Source: an uncultured Oscillospiraceae bacterium (lineage in GTDB: Bacteria; Bacillota; Clostridia; Oscillospirales; Oscillospiraceae). From it: a DNA stretch of 64,000 bases. Where the stretch lies: positions 1 to 64,000 of the forward strand of contig CAAEUZ010000056.1 in NCBI GenBank assembly GCA_900759385.1. Reading direction: 5' to 3'. Made by a program: the position numbers and the translations under genes. The first letter of the stretch is position 1. The number at the start of each line of letters is the position of its first letter. Below, piece by piece: positions 9,052 through 18,145 of the stretch. Below the pieces are notes generated by a model. That model searched no databases, was not told where the DNA came from, and saw nothing but the letters and a program-made list of their open reading frames with translations.

Positions 9052-10041
9052 ATGGCAGTCGCAACACAGGAAGAATTCATAAGGCTGGACGACACGGGCC
9101 TGACCGACGAGGAGCTCTTTGAGCGGGTGCCGCAGGACACGGCGGCGGTGGAGAAGATAACCGCACCGCGCTACTCCTACTGGCACAGCGTGTTCAGGGT
9201 GTTCTTCCGCAAGAAATCCAACATAGTCATTCTCGTGCTCTTCGCCGTAATCATCGCCTTCACGTACATATACCCCGCGGTCATGGGCTATGACCGCTAC
9301 GGCAACATCATGGACTCCACGGCCAAGCACCTCACGCCATGGGCCGCCATTGAGAAGTTCGGCTTCTCCATCCGCTGGATTTTCGGCACCGGCGCTTCCG
9401 GCCAGTCCACGTTTGACTCCATGTGGTACGGCGCGAGGATATCTCTCTCGTTGGCCCTGCTGTGTACGCTGATCAACTTCTCCATCGGCATAGTCGTTGG
9501 CGCCATCTGGGGCTTCTCCAAGAAGGTGGACCTCGTCATGAACGAGGTGCGCAACGTCGTGAGCAACGTGCCCGGCACCCTGATAATCTCTGTCTGGGTC
9601 CTGGTGTTCTCGCCCAGCTTCGGCACGCTGCTGTTTGCCATGTGTGTCACGGGCTGGATAGGCGTGGCCTACTCCCTGCGCACGCAGGTCATAATCATAC
9701 GCGACCGCGAGTACAACCTAGCCTCGCGCTGTCTCGGCTCATCTACCGTGCGCATAGCGGTGAAGAACATCCTGCCCTTCATGATAAGCTTCATCGTCAC
9801 CGTCATGGCCACGCAGATCCCGGCCTATATCGCCTCCGAGGCCTTCCTCAGCTATATCGGCCTCGGCATCTCCGACACCACTCTGGGCAAGATCCTGTAC
9901 AACTCACAGAGCGCCATGGTGACGCCCGGCTGGGGCTGGGAGTTCTGGTGCCCGGTTATGCTCAGCGCGTTCATATCCGTCGTGCTGTTCCTCATAGGCC
10001 AGAACCTCGGCGACGCAGCCGACCCGAGAACTCACATGTAG
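9052..10041 (+). CDS. Opp/Dpp-type ABC transporter permease (OppC/DppC-like)
   Basis: This second membrane subunit has 329 residues, close to the usual OppC length. A cytoplasmic N-terminal tail of about 55 residues precedes the first helix (NIVILVLFAVIIAFTYIY). The GTGASGQSTFDSMWYGAR segment matches the OppC 'GTD..GRD..SR...G.R' motif in relaxed form. The EAA loop is REYNLASRCLGSSTVRIAVK, and the chain ends LGDAADPRTHM, close to the family's 'GD..RD..DPR'. It starts 6 nt after the first permease stop codon and is certainly co-transcribed. Confidence 0.93.
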   Translation: MAVATQEEFIRLDDTGLTDEELFERVPQDTAAVEKITAPRYSYWHSVFRVFFRKKSNIVILVLFAVIIAFTYIYPAVMGYDRYGNIMDSTAKHLTPWAAIEKFGFSIRWIFGTGASGQSTFDSMWYGARISLSLALLCTLINFSIGIVVGAIWGFSKKVDLVMNEVRNVVSNVPGTLIISVWVLVFSPSFGTLLFAMCVTGWIGVAYSLRTQVIIIRDREYNLASRCLGSSTVRIAVKNILPFMISFIVTVMATQIPAYIASEAFLSYIGLGISDTTLGKILYNSQSAMVTPGWGWEFWCPVMLSAFISVVLFLIGQNLGDAADPRTHM

Positions 10042-10052
10042 GGGTGCGGCTC

Positions 10053-11792
10053 ATGGAAGACAAGAAAGTTTTACTCTCCATCAGGGACCTGCATGTAAAG
10101 TTCCGCGTCCGCGGCCGCGTGCTGACCGCCATACGCGGCGTGTCCCTGGACATATACGAGAACGAATCCATCGCCATCGTCGGCGAGAGCGGCTGCGGCA
10201 AGAGCGTGCTCACCAAGACCTTCGCCGGCATGCTCGACAACAACGGCTTCATCGACCGGGGCGACATCATCTTCAACGACGACTCCATCACCGAGGTATG
10301 CTTCGCCATCGGCGGCGGCGCCATAGCCAGGGCGGAGGAAAAGCTGAACGAATACTCCAGGCTGGAGCTCGGCGCGAACACCTACAGGGAGATAAAGGCC
10401 CTGGAGCGTGACCGTGAGGAGCGCCTTACGCTCAGCGCCGGGGATGCCGAGGCCTTTGAGAAGGAGCGCCGCGAGCTCACCTTCCAGCGTACCCAGGCGC
10501 ACAACTACAAGCAGACCCTGGACCGTTCCAAGGAAAAGGACAAGATAAAGGAAGCTGCGCACAGGATATCAGAGCTGGACGACCGTATCGCAGAGCTCGA
10601 GCGCCGCAAAAAGGCAACCATGCGTGAGCATGCGGCCAAAACCAGGGCGGACACCGCCTATAACGCAGAGTACAGCAGGCGCATGGCGGAGCTGCAGGAG
10701 CGCTACGCGCGCGAGTGCGCCGGAGAGCTCTCACCGGAAACGCTTGAGCGCAATAGGGTGTTGGCCCGTGAGGTCTGCCTCTCGCTGGGCCGCTATCCGA
10801 AGAAGAAGCGCTGGCAGCAGGAGCGCAGGCTCTATGCCGCCATAAAAGAGGCCATGACCATAGGCGCCGACCTGAGCGACGAAGCCCAGCTCAACGGCAT
10901 CTTTGAAAACGCCGTTTTCCGCGTGAAGTATCTGGGCGAAGAAAACGGGAAGCTGCGCGGCTCGCTGGTGCTGAACCTGGCCCGCACGGAGTGCGTGAAC
11001 GACTGGACCAAGATACGCGGCCAGAAGATAGCGACCATATTCCAGGACCCGATGACCTCGCTCAACCCCATCATGACCATAGGCAAGCAGATCACATCGG
11101 TCATCATGAAGCACCAGAACGTCTCCGAGCTGGAGGCGCGCAGGCGTGCCATCGTCCTCATGAAGAAGGTCGGCATACCCAATGCCGAGAACCGCTTTGA
11201 CGACTACCCCTTCCAGTACTCCGGCGGCATGCGCCAGCGCATAGTCATCGCCATTGCGCTCTCCTGCCAGCCCAAGATACTCATCTGCGACGAGCCCACC
11301 ACGGCCCTGGACGTCACCATCCAGGCGCAGATCATAAAGCTCATCAAGGACCTGCAGAAGGAGTTCGGCTACACCATCGTGTTCATCACCCACGACCTCG
11401 GCGTGGTGGCCAACGTGGCCGACCGCGTGGCGGTGCTCTACGCCGGGCAGATAATAGAGCTCGGCACGGTGGAGGAGGTCTACTACGACCCGCGCCACCC
11501 GTATACCTGGGCGCTGCTGAGCTCGCTGCCCCAGCTCATGGACAGGGGCATGAAGCTCTACTCCATCGCCGGCACCCCGCCGAGTCTCTACAACGAGATA
11601 GTAGGCGACGCCTTCGCGCCGCGCAATCCGTACTGCCTGCGCGTGGATACCCTGCGCGAGCCGCCGATGTTCAAGATCTCGGACACGCATTACGCCAAGA
11701 CCTGGCTGCTTGACCCGCGCGCGCCCAAGGTGGAGAAGCCGGAGATAATACACGACATCCACGGCACCCTGATGAAGGTGTTCAACATATAG
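10053..11792 (+). CDS. Opp/Dpp-type ABC transporter ATP-binding protein with inserted coiled coil
   Basis: This is the OppD-like ATPase of the importer, 579 residues instead of the usual 320-350. Walker A GESGCGKS is at residues 44-51, but the Q-loop TIFQDP comes only near 328. The intervening 220 or so extra residues (about 90-315) are highly charged, Glu/Arg/Lys-rich and predicted helical with heptad-like spacing ([20 protein letters not shown]). The rest is normal: signature SGGMRQR near 390, Walker B ILICDEP near 410, THDLGVVA, and the oligopeptide C-terminal region ([10 protein letters not shown]). ATG 10053 lies behind GGGGTGCGG. The insertion falls in the helical subdomain that meets the permease. 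Confidence 0.93.
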   Translation: MEDKKVLLSIRDLHVKFRVRGRVLTAIRGVSLDIYENESIAIVGESGCGKSVLTKTFAGMLDNNGFIDRGDIIFNDDSITEVCFAIGGGAIARAEEKLNEYSRLELGANTYREIKALERDREERLTLSAGDAEAFEKERRELTFQRTQAHNYKQTLDRSKEKDKIKEAAHRISELDDRIAELERRKKATMREHAAKTRADTAYNAEYSRRMAELQERYARECAGELSPETLERNRVLAREVCLSLGRYPKKKRWQQERRLYAAIKEAMTIGADLSDEAQLNGIFENAVFRVKYLGEENGKLRGSLVLNLARTECVNDWTKIRGQKIATIFQDPMTSLNPIMTIGKQITSVIMKHQNVSELEARRRAIVLMKKVGIPNAENRFDDYPFQYSGGMRQRIVIAIALSCQPKILICDEPTTALDVTIQAQIIKLIKDLQKEFGYTIVFITHDLGVVANVADRVAVLYAGQIIELGTVEEVYYDPRHPYTWALLSSLPQLMDRGMKLYSIAGTPPSLYNEIVGDAFAPRNPYCLRVDTLREPPMFKISDTHYAKTWLLDPRAPKVEKPEIIHDIHGTLMKVFNI

Positions 11793-11807
11793 AAAGGGGG
11801 CGAAGCC

Positions 11808-13121
11808 ATGGGAAAAGAGAAAAATACCGTCACGCTGGACGCCAGCGCGAGCCACTTCCCGGAGCACGGCCCCGTTGACGACGAGGGCCGGGAGATACTG
11901 CTCTCGCTCAAGCATGTGGACATCAACTTCGGCAGGGGCGAGAATATGGTCCGCGCCGTGCAGGACGTCTCCTTTGACGTGTACAAGGGCGAGACCTTCT
12001 CCCTCGTGGGCGAGTCCGGCTCGGGCAAGACCACGATTGGCCGCGCCGTCATCCGCGCCAACACGTGTTCAAACGGCGAGATACTCTATAAGGGCGTGCG
12101 CATATCCGGCAAAATACCGCACTCCCTCGACCGAGAGGTCATACGCAATATCCAGATGGTGTTCCAGGACCCGGCTGCCTCGCTCAACGAGCGCGCCACG
12201 GTGGATTACATCATCTCCGAGGGGCTTTACAACTTCCACCTCTACGATAACGAGGCCGACCGCGTCCGCAAGGTGGAGAACATCATAGAGGAGGTCGGCC
12301 TGCTGCCCGAACACCTGACCCGCTATCCGCACGAGTTCTCCGGCGGTCAGCGCCAGCGCGTGGGCCTGGCCCGCGCCATGGTCATGGAACCGGAGCTCGT
12401 CGTGGCCGACGAGCCCATATCCGCGCTCGACGTGTCCATACGCGCGCAGATACTCAACCTCATGAACAAGTTCCAGGAGGAGCAGGGCACGACCTACCTC
12501 TTCATAGCGCACGATCTCTCCATAGTGCGCTATATATCCGACCGCATAGGCGTCATATACAAGGGCAGGATAGTTGAAATCGCCTCCTCGGAAGAGCTGT
12601 TCAACTACCCGCTCCATCCCTATACCCGCTCGCTGATATCGGCTATACCCCTGCCCGACCCGCAGCTGGAGAAGAACAAGGTATTGTTCACCTACGACCC
12701 CAGTGTGCACAACTACGGCGAGGGCGTGCAGCCGGAACTTGTGGACATAGGCCACGAGCACTACGTCTACGGCAGCGCCGAGGAGATAGCGGAGTACAGG
12801 GCAATACGCGAGCGCGGCGTGCCGCTCAAGTCTCTCTCCATCGTAGGCGTCAACGCGGATGCCCCGGCCGAGGCTGAAGAGGAGAACCTGGCCACCAGCG
12901 AAGTGATACTCGACCGGCCCGTCCACGATACAGGCAGCGCCTGGTACGCGATACTTTCTTTCTTCCTGCCGGTTTTCGGGCTTATCGCGGCATATATTTT
13001 CCGGCGCCGCAACTACATTCGCAACTATAAGGCCTGCCGCAAGGGCGCGCTGGCGTTCTTCGCCTGCGTGGGTGTGCTTATCGTCGTGCTGGGCATTTTC
13101 ATGCTCATCGCCGTATTGTAG
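11808..13121 (+). CDS. Opp/Dpp-type ABC transporter ATP-binding protein with C-terminal membrane tail
   Basis: This is the OppF-like partner ATPase, 437 residues. Walker A GESGSGKT is at 68-75, signature [15 protein letters not shown] starts near 177, Walker B reads [11 protein letters not shown], and the H-loop is AHDLSIVR. After the usual C-terminal region (about residue 350) a charged linker ([12 protein letters not shown]) leads to two hydrophobic segments, about 382-402 ([20 protein letters not shown]) and 413-436. The ATPase would therefore be anchored in the membrane, which is not normal for OppF. ATG 11808 follows GAAAGGGGG. The tail is in frame with no sign of a frameshift. Confidence 0.93.
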   Translation: MGKEKNTVTLDASASHFPEHGPVDDEGREILLSLKHVDINFGRGENMVRAVQDVSFDVYKGETFSLVGESGSGKTTIGRAVIRANTCSNGEILYKGVRISGKIPHSLDREVIRNIQMVFQDPAASLNERATVDYIISEGLYNFHLYDNEADRVRKVENIIEEVGLLPEHLTRYPHEFSGGQRQRVGLARAMVMEPELVVADEPISALDVSIRAQILNLMNKFQEEQGTTYLFIAHDLSIVRYISDRIGVIYKGRIVEIASSEELFNYPLHPYTRSLISAIPLPDPQLEKNKVLFTYDPSVHNYGEGVQPELVDIGHEHYVYGSAEEIAEYRAIRERGVPLKSLSIVGVNADAPAEAEEENLATSEVILDRPVHDTGSAWYAILSFFLPVFGLIAAYIFRRRNYIRNYKACRKGALAFFACVGVLIVVLGIFMLIAVL

Positions 13122-13124
13122 CCG

Positions 13125-14333
13125 ATGAAAAAACGCTCTGTCCAGAATGACCGTCCCACGGTGGACAAGGTGATACATATACCCCTGTCTGAGGACAGAA
13201 TCAAGCTGCGCACGGTTCTGGTGATTGCGCTCATAGTCATAGCTGTGGCCGCCTTCGCCTTCGGCGTGAATTCCCTCGTCAGCACCGACGCGGGGCTGCA
13301 GGAGATAACTGTGCTCAGCGGCGAGATGAACGCCGGGGAGGACTTTACCTTCTATTACAACCTCGGCTACAACGGCGCCGACGCCACGGACGAGCGGCGC
13401 GAGGTGCGCTCGCTTTACACTGAGGCCGCGACGGACGCTCTCGAGCTCTTCAGCTCCGACATTGAGGCGGAGGGGCGCAGCAATATCTGGTATATCAACC
13501 GGCACCCTAACGAGCGCGTCGTCGTTGACGGGGCGCTCTATGCTGCCCTTGCCCTCCTGGAGGAGAGCGGGACGCGCTATCATTACCTGGCCCCGCTCTA
13601 CGAGCAGTATTACGCCCTCTTCAACAGCGCCGGCGACGCGGAGGCGGCCGAGTTCGACCCGCGGCTCAACCCGGTGCAGGGCGAGTTCTTCGCCGCAGCT
13701 GCGGCTTTCATAAACGACCCCGAGTCGGTGCGGCTGGAGCTGCTGGGGGACAACACTGTGTGCCTGCGTGTCTCGGACGAGTACCTCAGCTTCGCCGGGG
13801 ACAACGCGGTTGAGCGGTATATTGACCTCACATGGATGAAGAACGCCTTCATCGCTGACTATATTGCCGACGCCCTGAGCAGCGCCGGGTATACGCACGG
13901 CGCTGTTATCAGCGACGACGGCTTCATGCGCTGTCTGGATGACGAGACCGGCACGGAGTACTCTTTTACATTCTCCCACCGTGACGGCACGTCTGTGAGC
14001 AATATTGCCACGCTGCAGTTTTCCGGTACCGTGAGCATAGCTTATCTGCACGATTACCCGCTGGAGAGCGGGAATTCGGGAGGATACTACGTCTACGGTG
14101 ACGGCACTGTTCGCTCGGCCTTCCTCGACACGGAAGACGGGCTTGACCGCAGCTGCATACCGGAGCTGGCCGCTTACTCATTAGACGGGGGCTGCGCCGC
14201 GCTGGCGCTGAAGCTTGCCCCGGTTTTTATCTCCGATACCTTCAATCTGGATGCACTGGAAGCACTTGAAAAGGATGGCATTACGGTGTATTATACTGAA
14301 GGCGGTGCGCTGCGCTCTACGTCGGACAGCTGA
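13125..14333 (+). CDS. Membrane-anchored protein with degenerate ApbE-like (flavin transferase) fold, last gene of the importer operon
   Basis: This is a 402-residue protein of unknown function, starting 3 nt after the ATPase stop. A single membrane helix (about 28-50) leaves most of the chain outside. Several landmarks resemble ApbE FAD:protein FMN transferases: LYEQYYALFNSAGDAEAAEF with DPRLNPVQ (the 'GAFDPTIGPL' region), RYIDLTWMKNAFIADYIADA in place of the 'DLGGIAKGYAVD' motif, then AGYTHGAVISDDG. The catalytic glycines and lysine are lost, so enzymatic flavinylation is unlikely. The similarity was judged by eye and is moderate. A structural or accessory role in the importer is inferred from position only. 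Confidence 0.7.
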   Translation: MKKRSVQNDRPTVDKVIHIPLSEDRIKLRTVLVIALIVIAVAAFAFGVNSLVSTDAGLQEITVLSGEMNAGEDFTFYYNLGYNGADATDERREVRSLYTEAATDALELFSSDIEAEGRSNIWYINRHPNERVVVDGALYAALALLEESGTRYHYLAPLYEQYYALFNSAGDAEAAEFDPRLNPVQGEFFAAAAAFINDPESVRLELLGDNTVCLRVSDEYLSFAGDNAVERYIDLTWMKNAFIADYIADALSSAGYTHGAVISDDGFMRCLDDETGTEYSFTFSHRDGTSVSNIATLQFSGTVSIAYLHDYPLESGNSGGYYVYGDGTVRSAFLDTEDGLDRSCIPELAAYSLDGGCAALALKLAPVFISDTFNLDALEALEKDGITVYYTEGGALRSTSDS

Positions 14334-14370
14334 CCGGTACAAAGGGCACAGCACTACGTTAAAGTGAAAA

Positions 14371-14425
14371 ATGGGTATTGACATTATACCCATCAGGGGT
14401 ATACTATAACTACCCCTGATGGGTA
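14371..14425 (+). promoter_or_regulatory. csoR promoter with paired CsoR operators
   Basis: The promoter is TTGACA (14378-14383), a 16-nt spacer and TATACT (14400-14405). TACCCATCAGGGGTA (14387-14401) fills the spacer, and its exact reverse complement TACCCCTGATGGGTA lies at 14411-14425 over the expected +1. Each is itself a G/C-tract pseudo-palindrome of the CsoR type (TACCC-N4-GGGGTA). A further half, ATGGGTA at 14371-14377, pairs with TACCCAT at 14387. Copper-free CsoR bound here would block polymerase. Confidence 0.92.
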
Positions 14426-14447
14426 TCCTGCACGGAAGGAGTTCATC

Positions 14448-14753
14448 ATGGGAGAGACAAAGCAATGTTGTTGCCAGAGGACTAAAGAGCGCACTCCGGA
14501 GGAGTACAAGAAGCTCATACACCGGCTCAACCGTATTGAGGGCCAGGTGCGCGGCATACGCGGCATGGTGGAGAAGGGCGTCTACTGTCCCGATATCCTC
14601 GTGCAGTCCGCAGCGGTGACGGCGGCGATGAACGCCTTCAACCGCGAGCTTCTCAGCGACCACATCCGTACCTGCGTAGTCGATGATATCCGCGAGGGCA
14701 ACGACGAGACCATCGACGAGCTGCTGAAAACTCTGCAGAAGTTGATGAGGTAA
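14448..14753 (+). CDS. csoR: CsoR-family copper-sensing transcriptional repressor
   Basis: This is a 101-residue all-helical repressor (DUF156/FrmR-CsoR superfamily). The Cu(I) ligands of true CsoR are all present: Cys47 (GVYCPDIL), His72 and Cys76 (LLSDHIRTC). That separates it from formaldehyde or persulfide sensors, which lack the histidine. An N-terminal CCC at residues 7-9 is extra and could bind metal. It is the first gene of a copper operon, 26 nt before copA, behind its own double operator, so autoregulation is expected. ATG 14448 follows GGAAGGAG by 8 nt. Confidence 0.95.
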   Translation: MGETKQCCCQRTKERTPEEYKKLIHRLNRIEGQVRGIRGMVEKGVYCPDILVQSAAVTAAMNAFNRELLSDHIRTCVVDDIREGNDETIDELLKTLQKLMR

Positions 14754-14779
14754 CGCAACAGGGAGGTAAAAGGTATCGT

Positions 14780-17700
14780 ATGAAGCAGTTTAATGTCACA
14801 GGCATGAGCTGCGCGGCCTGCAGCGCCAGAGTTGAGAAGGCCGTAAACGCTGTACCGGGCGTGACCAGCTGCTCGGTCAGCCTGCTGACCAATTCCATGG
14901 GCGTCGAGGGCACCGCTTCCCCCGCCGACATCATAAAGGCGGTCGTGGACGCCGGCTACGGCGCCAGTGAGAAGGGTGCCGGCGGACAGCAGAGCGCGGC
15001 GAGCTCCATGGCAGAGGCCGAGGCCGCGCTGGAGGACCACGAGACTCCGGTGCTCAAGCGCCGCCTGATTTCGTCCGTCGGTTTCCTCATAGTGCTCATG
15101 TATTTCTCCATGGGCGCGATGATGTGGGGCTGGCCGCTGCCGGAGTTCCTGGCGACCAACTATATGGCCCAGGCGCTCATCCAGCTCTACCTGACCGTCA
15201 TCATCATGATAATCAACAAGAAGTTCTTCATCTCCGGCTTCAAGAGTCTCGCGCACAAGGCGCCCAATATGGACACCCTGGTCGCACTCGGCTCTTCCGC
15301 CGCGTTTGTATGGAGCAGCTACGCGCTCTTTGAGATGACCACGAAGGCGACTCCGATGGATCAGATGCACGTCATGCACACGGAGTTCTACTTCGAGGCC
15401 GCCGCGATGATCCTCACGCTCATCACCGTCGGCAAGATGCTCGAGGCGCGCAGCAAGGGCAAGACCACCGACGCGCTCAAGAGCCTCATGAAGCTCGCCC
15501 CCAAGACCGCCACCGTACTGCGCGACGGCCAGGAGGTCACCGTCGGCATCGAGGAAGTGCAGAAGGGCGACATCTTCGTGGTGCGCCCGGGCGAGAACAT
15601 CCCCGTAGACGGCATCGTGCTTGAAGGCCACAGCGCCGTCAACGAGAGCGCGCTCACCGGCGAGAGCATCCCGGTGGACAAGGCCGAGGGCGACAGCGTT
15701 TCCGCCGCCACGCTCAACCAGAGCGGCTTTATCAAGTGCCAGGCCACCCGCGTCGGCGAGGACACCACCCTCAGCCAGATCATCCAGATGGTCTCCGACG
15801 CCGCCGCCACCAAGGCGCCCATAGCCAAGGTCGCCGACAAGGTCTCCGGCATCTTCGTCCCCGCCGTCATATCCATTGCCATAGTCACCATCATAGTGTG
15901 GCTGCTCATAGGCCAGACCTTCGGCTACGCCCTCGCGCGCGGCATCTCCGTCCTGGTCATCAGCTGCCCCTGCGCGCTCGGCCTGGCGACTCCCGTCGCC
16001 ATCATGGTCGGCAACGGCATGGGCGCCAAGAACGGTATCCTCTTCAAGACCGCCGCCTCCCTCGAAGAGGCCGGCAAGATGGACATCGTCGCCCTGGACA
16101 AGACCGGCACCATCACCTCCGGCGAGCCAAAGGTCACCGACATAATCCCCGCCGAGGGCGTCAGCGAGGAGGAGCTCATGCGCCTCGCCCTCGCGCTCGA
16201 GCAGAAGAGCGAGCACCCGCTGGCCCGCGCCATCATGCAGCGCGGCGAGGAGCTCAATATGAAGGCCCCCGAGGTCAGCTCCTTCGAGGCTCTGCCCGGC
16301 AACGGCGTCATCGCCACCATGGGCGGCAAAGAGCTCGCCACCGGCAACCATAAGTTCATCGTCACCAAGGCCACCGTCACCGACGACATGCGCGAGAAGG
16401 CCGAAGCCCTCGCCGGGCAGGGCAAGACCCCGCTGTACTTTGCCGAGGGCGGCAAGCTCGCCGGCATCATCGCCGTGGCCGACGTCATCAAGGAGGACAG
16501 CCCGCGCGCCGTTCAGGAGCTGCGCAACATGGGCATCCGCGTCGTCATGCTCACCGGCGACAACGAGCGCACCGCGAAGGCCATCGGCGCCCAGGCGGGC
16601 GTGGACGAGGTCATTGCCGGCGTCCTGCCCGACGGCAAGGAGAGCGTTATCCGCAAGCTCATGAAGCAGGGCAAGGTCGCCATGGTCGGCGACGGCATCA
16701 ACGACGCACCCGCCCTGACCCGCGCCGACATCGGCATCGCCATCGGCGCCGGTACCGACGTGGCCATCGATGCCGCCGACGTCGTGCTCATGAAGAGCCA
16801 GCTTTCCGACGTCCCCGCCGCCATCCGAATGTCCCGCGCCACGCTGCGCAACATACACCAGAACCTGTTCTGGGCCTTCTTCTACAACTCCATCGGTATC
16901 CCCATCGCCGCGGGCTGCTTCGTCTGGGCGGGCCTGACGCTCAACCCGATGCTCGGCGCCGCCGCCATGAGCCTCAGCTCCTTCTGCGTCGTCACCAACG
17001 CTCTGCGTCTGAACCTGTTCAAGATGTACGACTCCAGCAAGGACAAGCCGCGCAAGCACAAGCAGTGCGCCGAGGCCCCCGCCGAGGAAGAGGAGCTCAT
17101 CGACGTCACCATGCGCATAGACGGCATGATGTGCGGCCACTGCGAGAAGACCGTCACCGAGGCCCTTGAGGCCGTCCCCGGCGTGGAGGGCGTCACCGCC
17201 AGCGCCGAAAAAGGCATCGCCAAGTTCCAGATTACCCCCGAGACCAGCGAGCAGGCCCTCAAGGACGCCGTCACCAAGGCGGGCTATGTCTTCGTCGGCT
17301 TCGGCGAGAACGTCACCGCCTGCCCCATAACCGGTACGGTCGAGAAGACCATGAAGATCGACGGCATGATGTGCGAGCACTGCGAGAAGGCCGTCAGGAC
17401 TGCCCTCGAGGCTGTTGAAGGCGTCGAGACCGTCACTGCCGACGCTAAGGCCGGCACCGCCGTCATCAGGCTCCAGCCCGGCGTGAGCGAGGAGGCCATG
17501 AACGAGGCCGTCACCAAGGCAGGCTACGTCCCGCAGGGCTTTGTGGGCGACAAGAGCGCGTGCGAGTGCCCCGCCGGCGACGCCGTCACCAGGACCGTCA
17601 GGATTGACGGCATGATGTGTGAGCACTGCGAGAAGGCCGTCACCACTGCCCTGAGCGCCGTAGACGGTGTGGGCAGCGTCCAGGCTGACGCCAAGGCCGG

Positions 17701-17794
17701 CACTGCGGTGGTCAGCATGAAGCCCGGCACGGACGAGGAGGCCATCAAGGCCGCCGTTGCCAAGGCAGGTTACGTTTTCCTCGGCATCGAGTGA
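14780..17794 (+). CDS. copA: Cu(I)-exporting P1B-type ATPase with one N-terminal and three C-terminal HMA domains
   Basis: This is a membrane pump for cytosolic Cu(I), 1004 residues. The N-terminal metal domain has [13 protein letters not shown] (residues 8-20). The pump core shows TGES (293-296), the membrane copper motif CPC (396-398), phosphorylated Asp440 in DKTGT, the HP motif SEHPLA and GDGINDAP. After the last helices, three more HMA domains follow at about 776-845, 855-925 and 940-1004, each opening (R/K)IDGMMCxHCEK. Their ligand motif is CxHC, against CAAC in the first. Repeats differ enough in sequence to be real protein repeats. The usual CopA is 740-830 residues with N-terminal HMA domains only. 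Confidence 0.97.
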   Translation: MKQFNVTGMSCAACSARVEKAVNAVPGVTSCSVSLLTNSMGVEGTASPADIIKAVVDAGYGASEKGAGGQQSAASSMAEAEAALEDHETPVLKRRLISSVGFLIVLMYFSMGAMMWGWPLPEFLATNYMAQALIQLYLTVIIMIINKKFFISGFKSLAHKAPNMDTLVALGSSAAFVWSSYALFEMTTKATPMDQMHVMHTEFYFEAAAMILTLITVGKMLEARSKGKTTDALKSLMKLAPKTATVLRDGQEVTVGIEEVQKGDIFVVRPGENIPVDGIVLEGHSAVNESALTGESIPVDKAEGDSVSAATLNQSGFIKCQATRVGEDTTLSQIIQMVSDAAATKAPIAKVADKVSGIFVPAVISIAIVTIIVWLLIGQTFGYALARGISVLVISCPCALGLATPVAIMVGNGMGAKNGILFKTAASLEEAGKMDIVALDKTGTITSGEPKVTDIIPAEGVSEEELMRLALALEQKSEHPLARAIMQRGEELNMKAPEVSSFEALPGNGVIATMGGKELATGNHKFIVTKATVTDDMREKAEALAGQGKTPLYFAEGGKLAGIIAVADVIKEDSPRAVQELRNMGIRVVMLTGDNERTAKAIGAQAGVDEVIAGVLPDGKESVIRKLMKQGKVAMVGDGINDAPALTRADIGIAIGAGTDVAIDAADVVLMKSQLSDVPAAIRMSRATLRNIHQNLFWAFFYNSIGIPIAAGCFVWAGLTLNPMLGAAAMSLSSFCVVTNALRLNLFKMYDSSKDKPRKHKQCAEAPAEEEELIDVTMRIDGMMCGHCEKTVTEALEAVPGVEGVTASAEKGIAKFQITPETSEQALKDAVTKAGYVFVGFGENVTACPITGTVEKTMKIDGMMCEHCEKAVRTALEAVEGVETVTADAKAGTAVIRLQPGVSEEAMNEAVTKAGYVPQGFVGDKSACECPAGDAVTRTVRIDGMMCEHCEKAVTTALSAVDGVGSVQADAKAGTAVVSMKPGTDEEAIKAAVAKAGYVFLGIE

Positions 17795-17847
17795 TTCACC
17801 CGAGCCCGGATATAAATTTACATCAAACTCAAGGAGGACAATACATC

Positions 17848-18066
17848 ATGAAGAAGCTCATGAAGGTTGAAGGTATGCACTGCGGCGGCTGCTCTGGCCG
17901 TCTCCAGAGGACTCTCGCCGCCCTCGAGGGCGTAGAGAGCGCCGAGGCCAGCCACGAGGCCGGCACCGCTTCCGTCGTCTGCAACGAGAGCGTCACCGAC
18001 GACATGCTCAAGGCCGCCGTCGAGGGTGCGAACTTCAAGTTCGTCTCCATCGAGACCGTTGCCTGA
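17848..18066 (+). CDS. copZ: Heavy-metal-associated domain copper chaperone (CopZ-like)
   Basis: This is a 72-residue single HMA domain, EGMHCGGCSGRLQR, that would carry Cu(I) in the cytosol and deliver it to CopA or CsoR. The ligand motif is CGGC, distinct from all four CopA domains. The true start is ATG 17848 behind AAGGAGG; a longer in-frame reading from 17791 overlaps copA and has no ribosome site. It follows copA by 53 nt and ends the copper operon. Confidence 0.92.
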   Translation: MKKLMKVEGMHCGGCSGRLQRTLAALEGVESAEASHEAGTASVVCNESVTDDMLKAAVEGANFKFVSIETVA

Positions 18067-18078
18067 GCTGATGAATAA

Positions 18079-18145
18079 AGGGCGCTGAGCGCCCAAAAAA
18101 GCAGCAGGGTTTGAGCCTAGGACTCAAGCCCTGCTGTTTTGTTTT
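18079..18145. terminator. Bidirectional terminator between copZ and the SRAP gene
   Basis: A small GGGCGC/GCGCCC hairpin (18080-18094) with flanking A and T runs is followed by a long stem, GCAGCAGGGTTTGAG with CTCAAGCCCTGCTGT (18101-18137), then TTTTGTTTT. The minus-strand SRAP gene ends inside the second hairpin at 18117, so both converging units probably stop here. Confidence 0.88.

Noticed and set aside
5407..9330. A 1307-codon open frame on the minus strand, antisense to the binding-protein and permease genes
   Set aside because: It shows no domains, is rich in His/Val/Gly/Arg as expected from the complement of GC-biased codons, and covers genes with clear motifs. It is a shadow frame.
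9423..10052. Extended start for the coiled-coil ATPase at 9423
   Set aside because: It overlaps the second permease in another frame and gives non-homologous sequence. ATG 10053 follows a ribosome site and starts the ABC domain.
14582..17626. A 1014-codon open frame antisense to csoR and copA
   Set aside because: Same reason; the sense strand encodes an unmistakable P-type ATPase, and the antisense product is a low-complexity Gly/Ala/Asp/Leu chain.
17100..17794. CopA C-terminal repeats as an assembly or duplication artefact
   Set aside because: The three repeats differ at many codons and keep frame and spacing, so they are genuine diverged domains.
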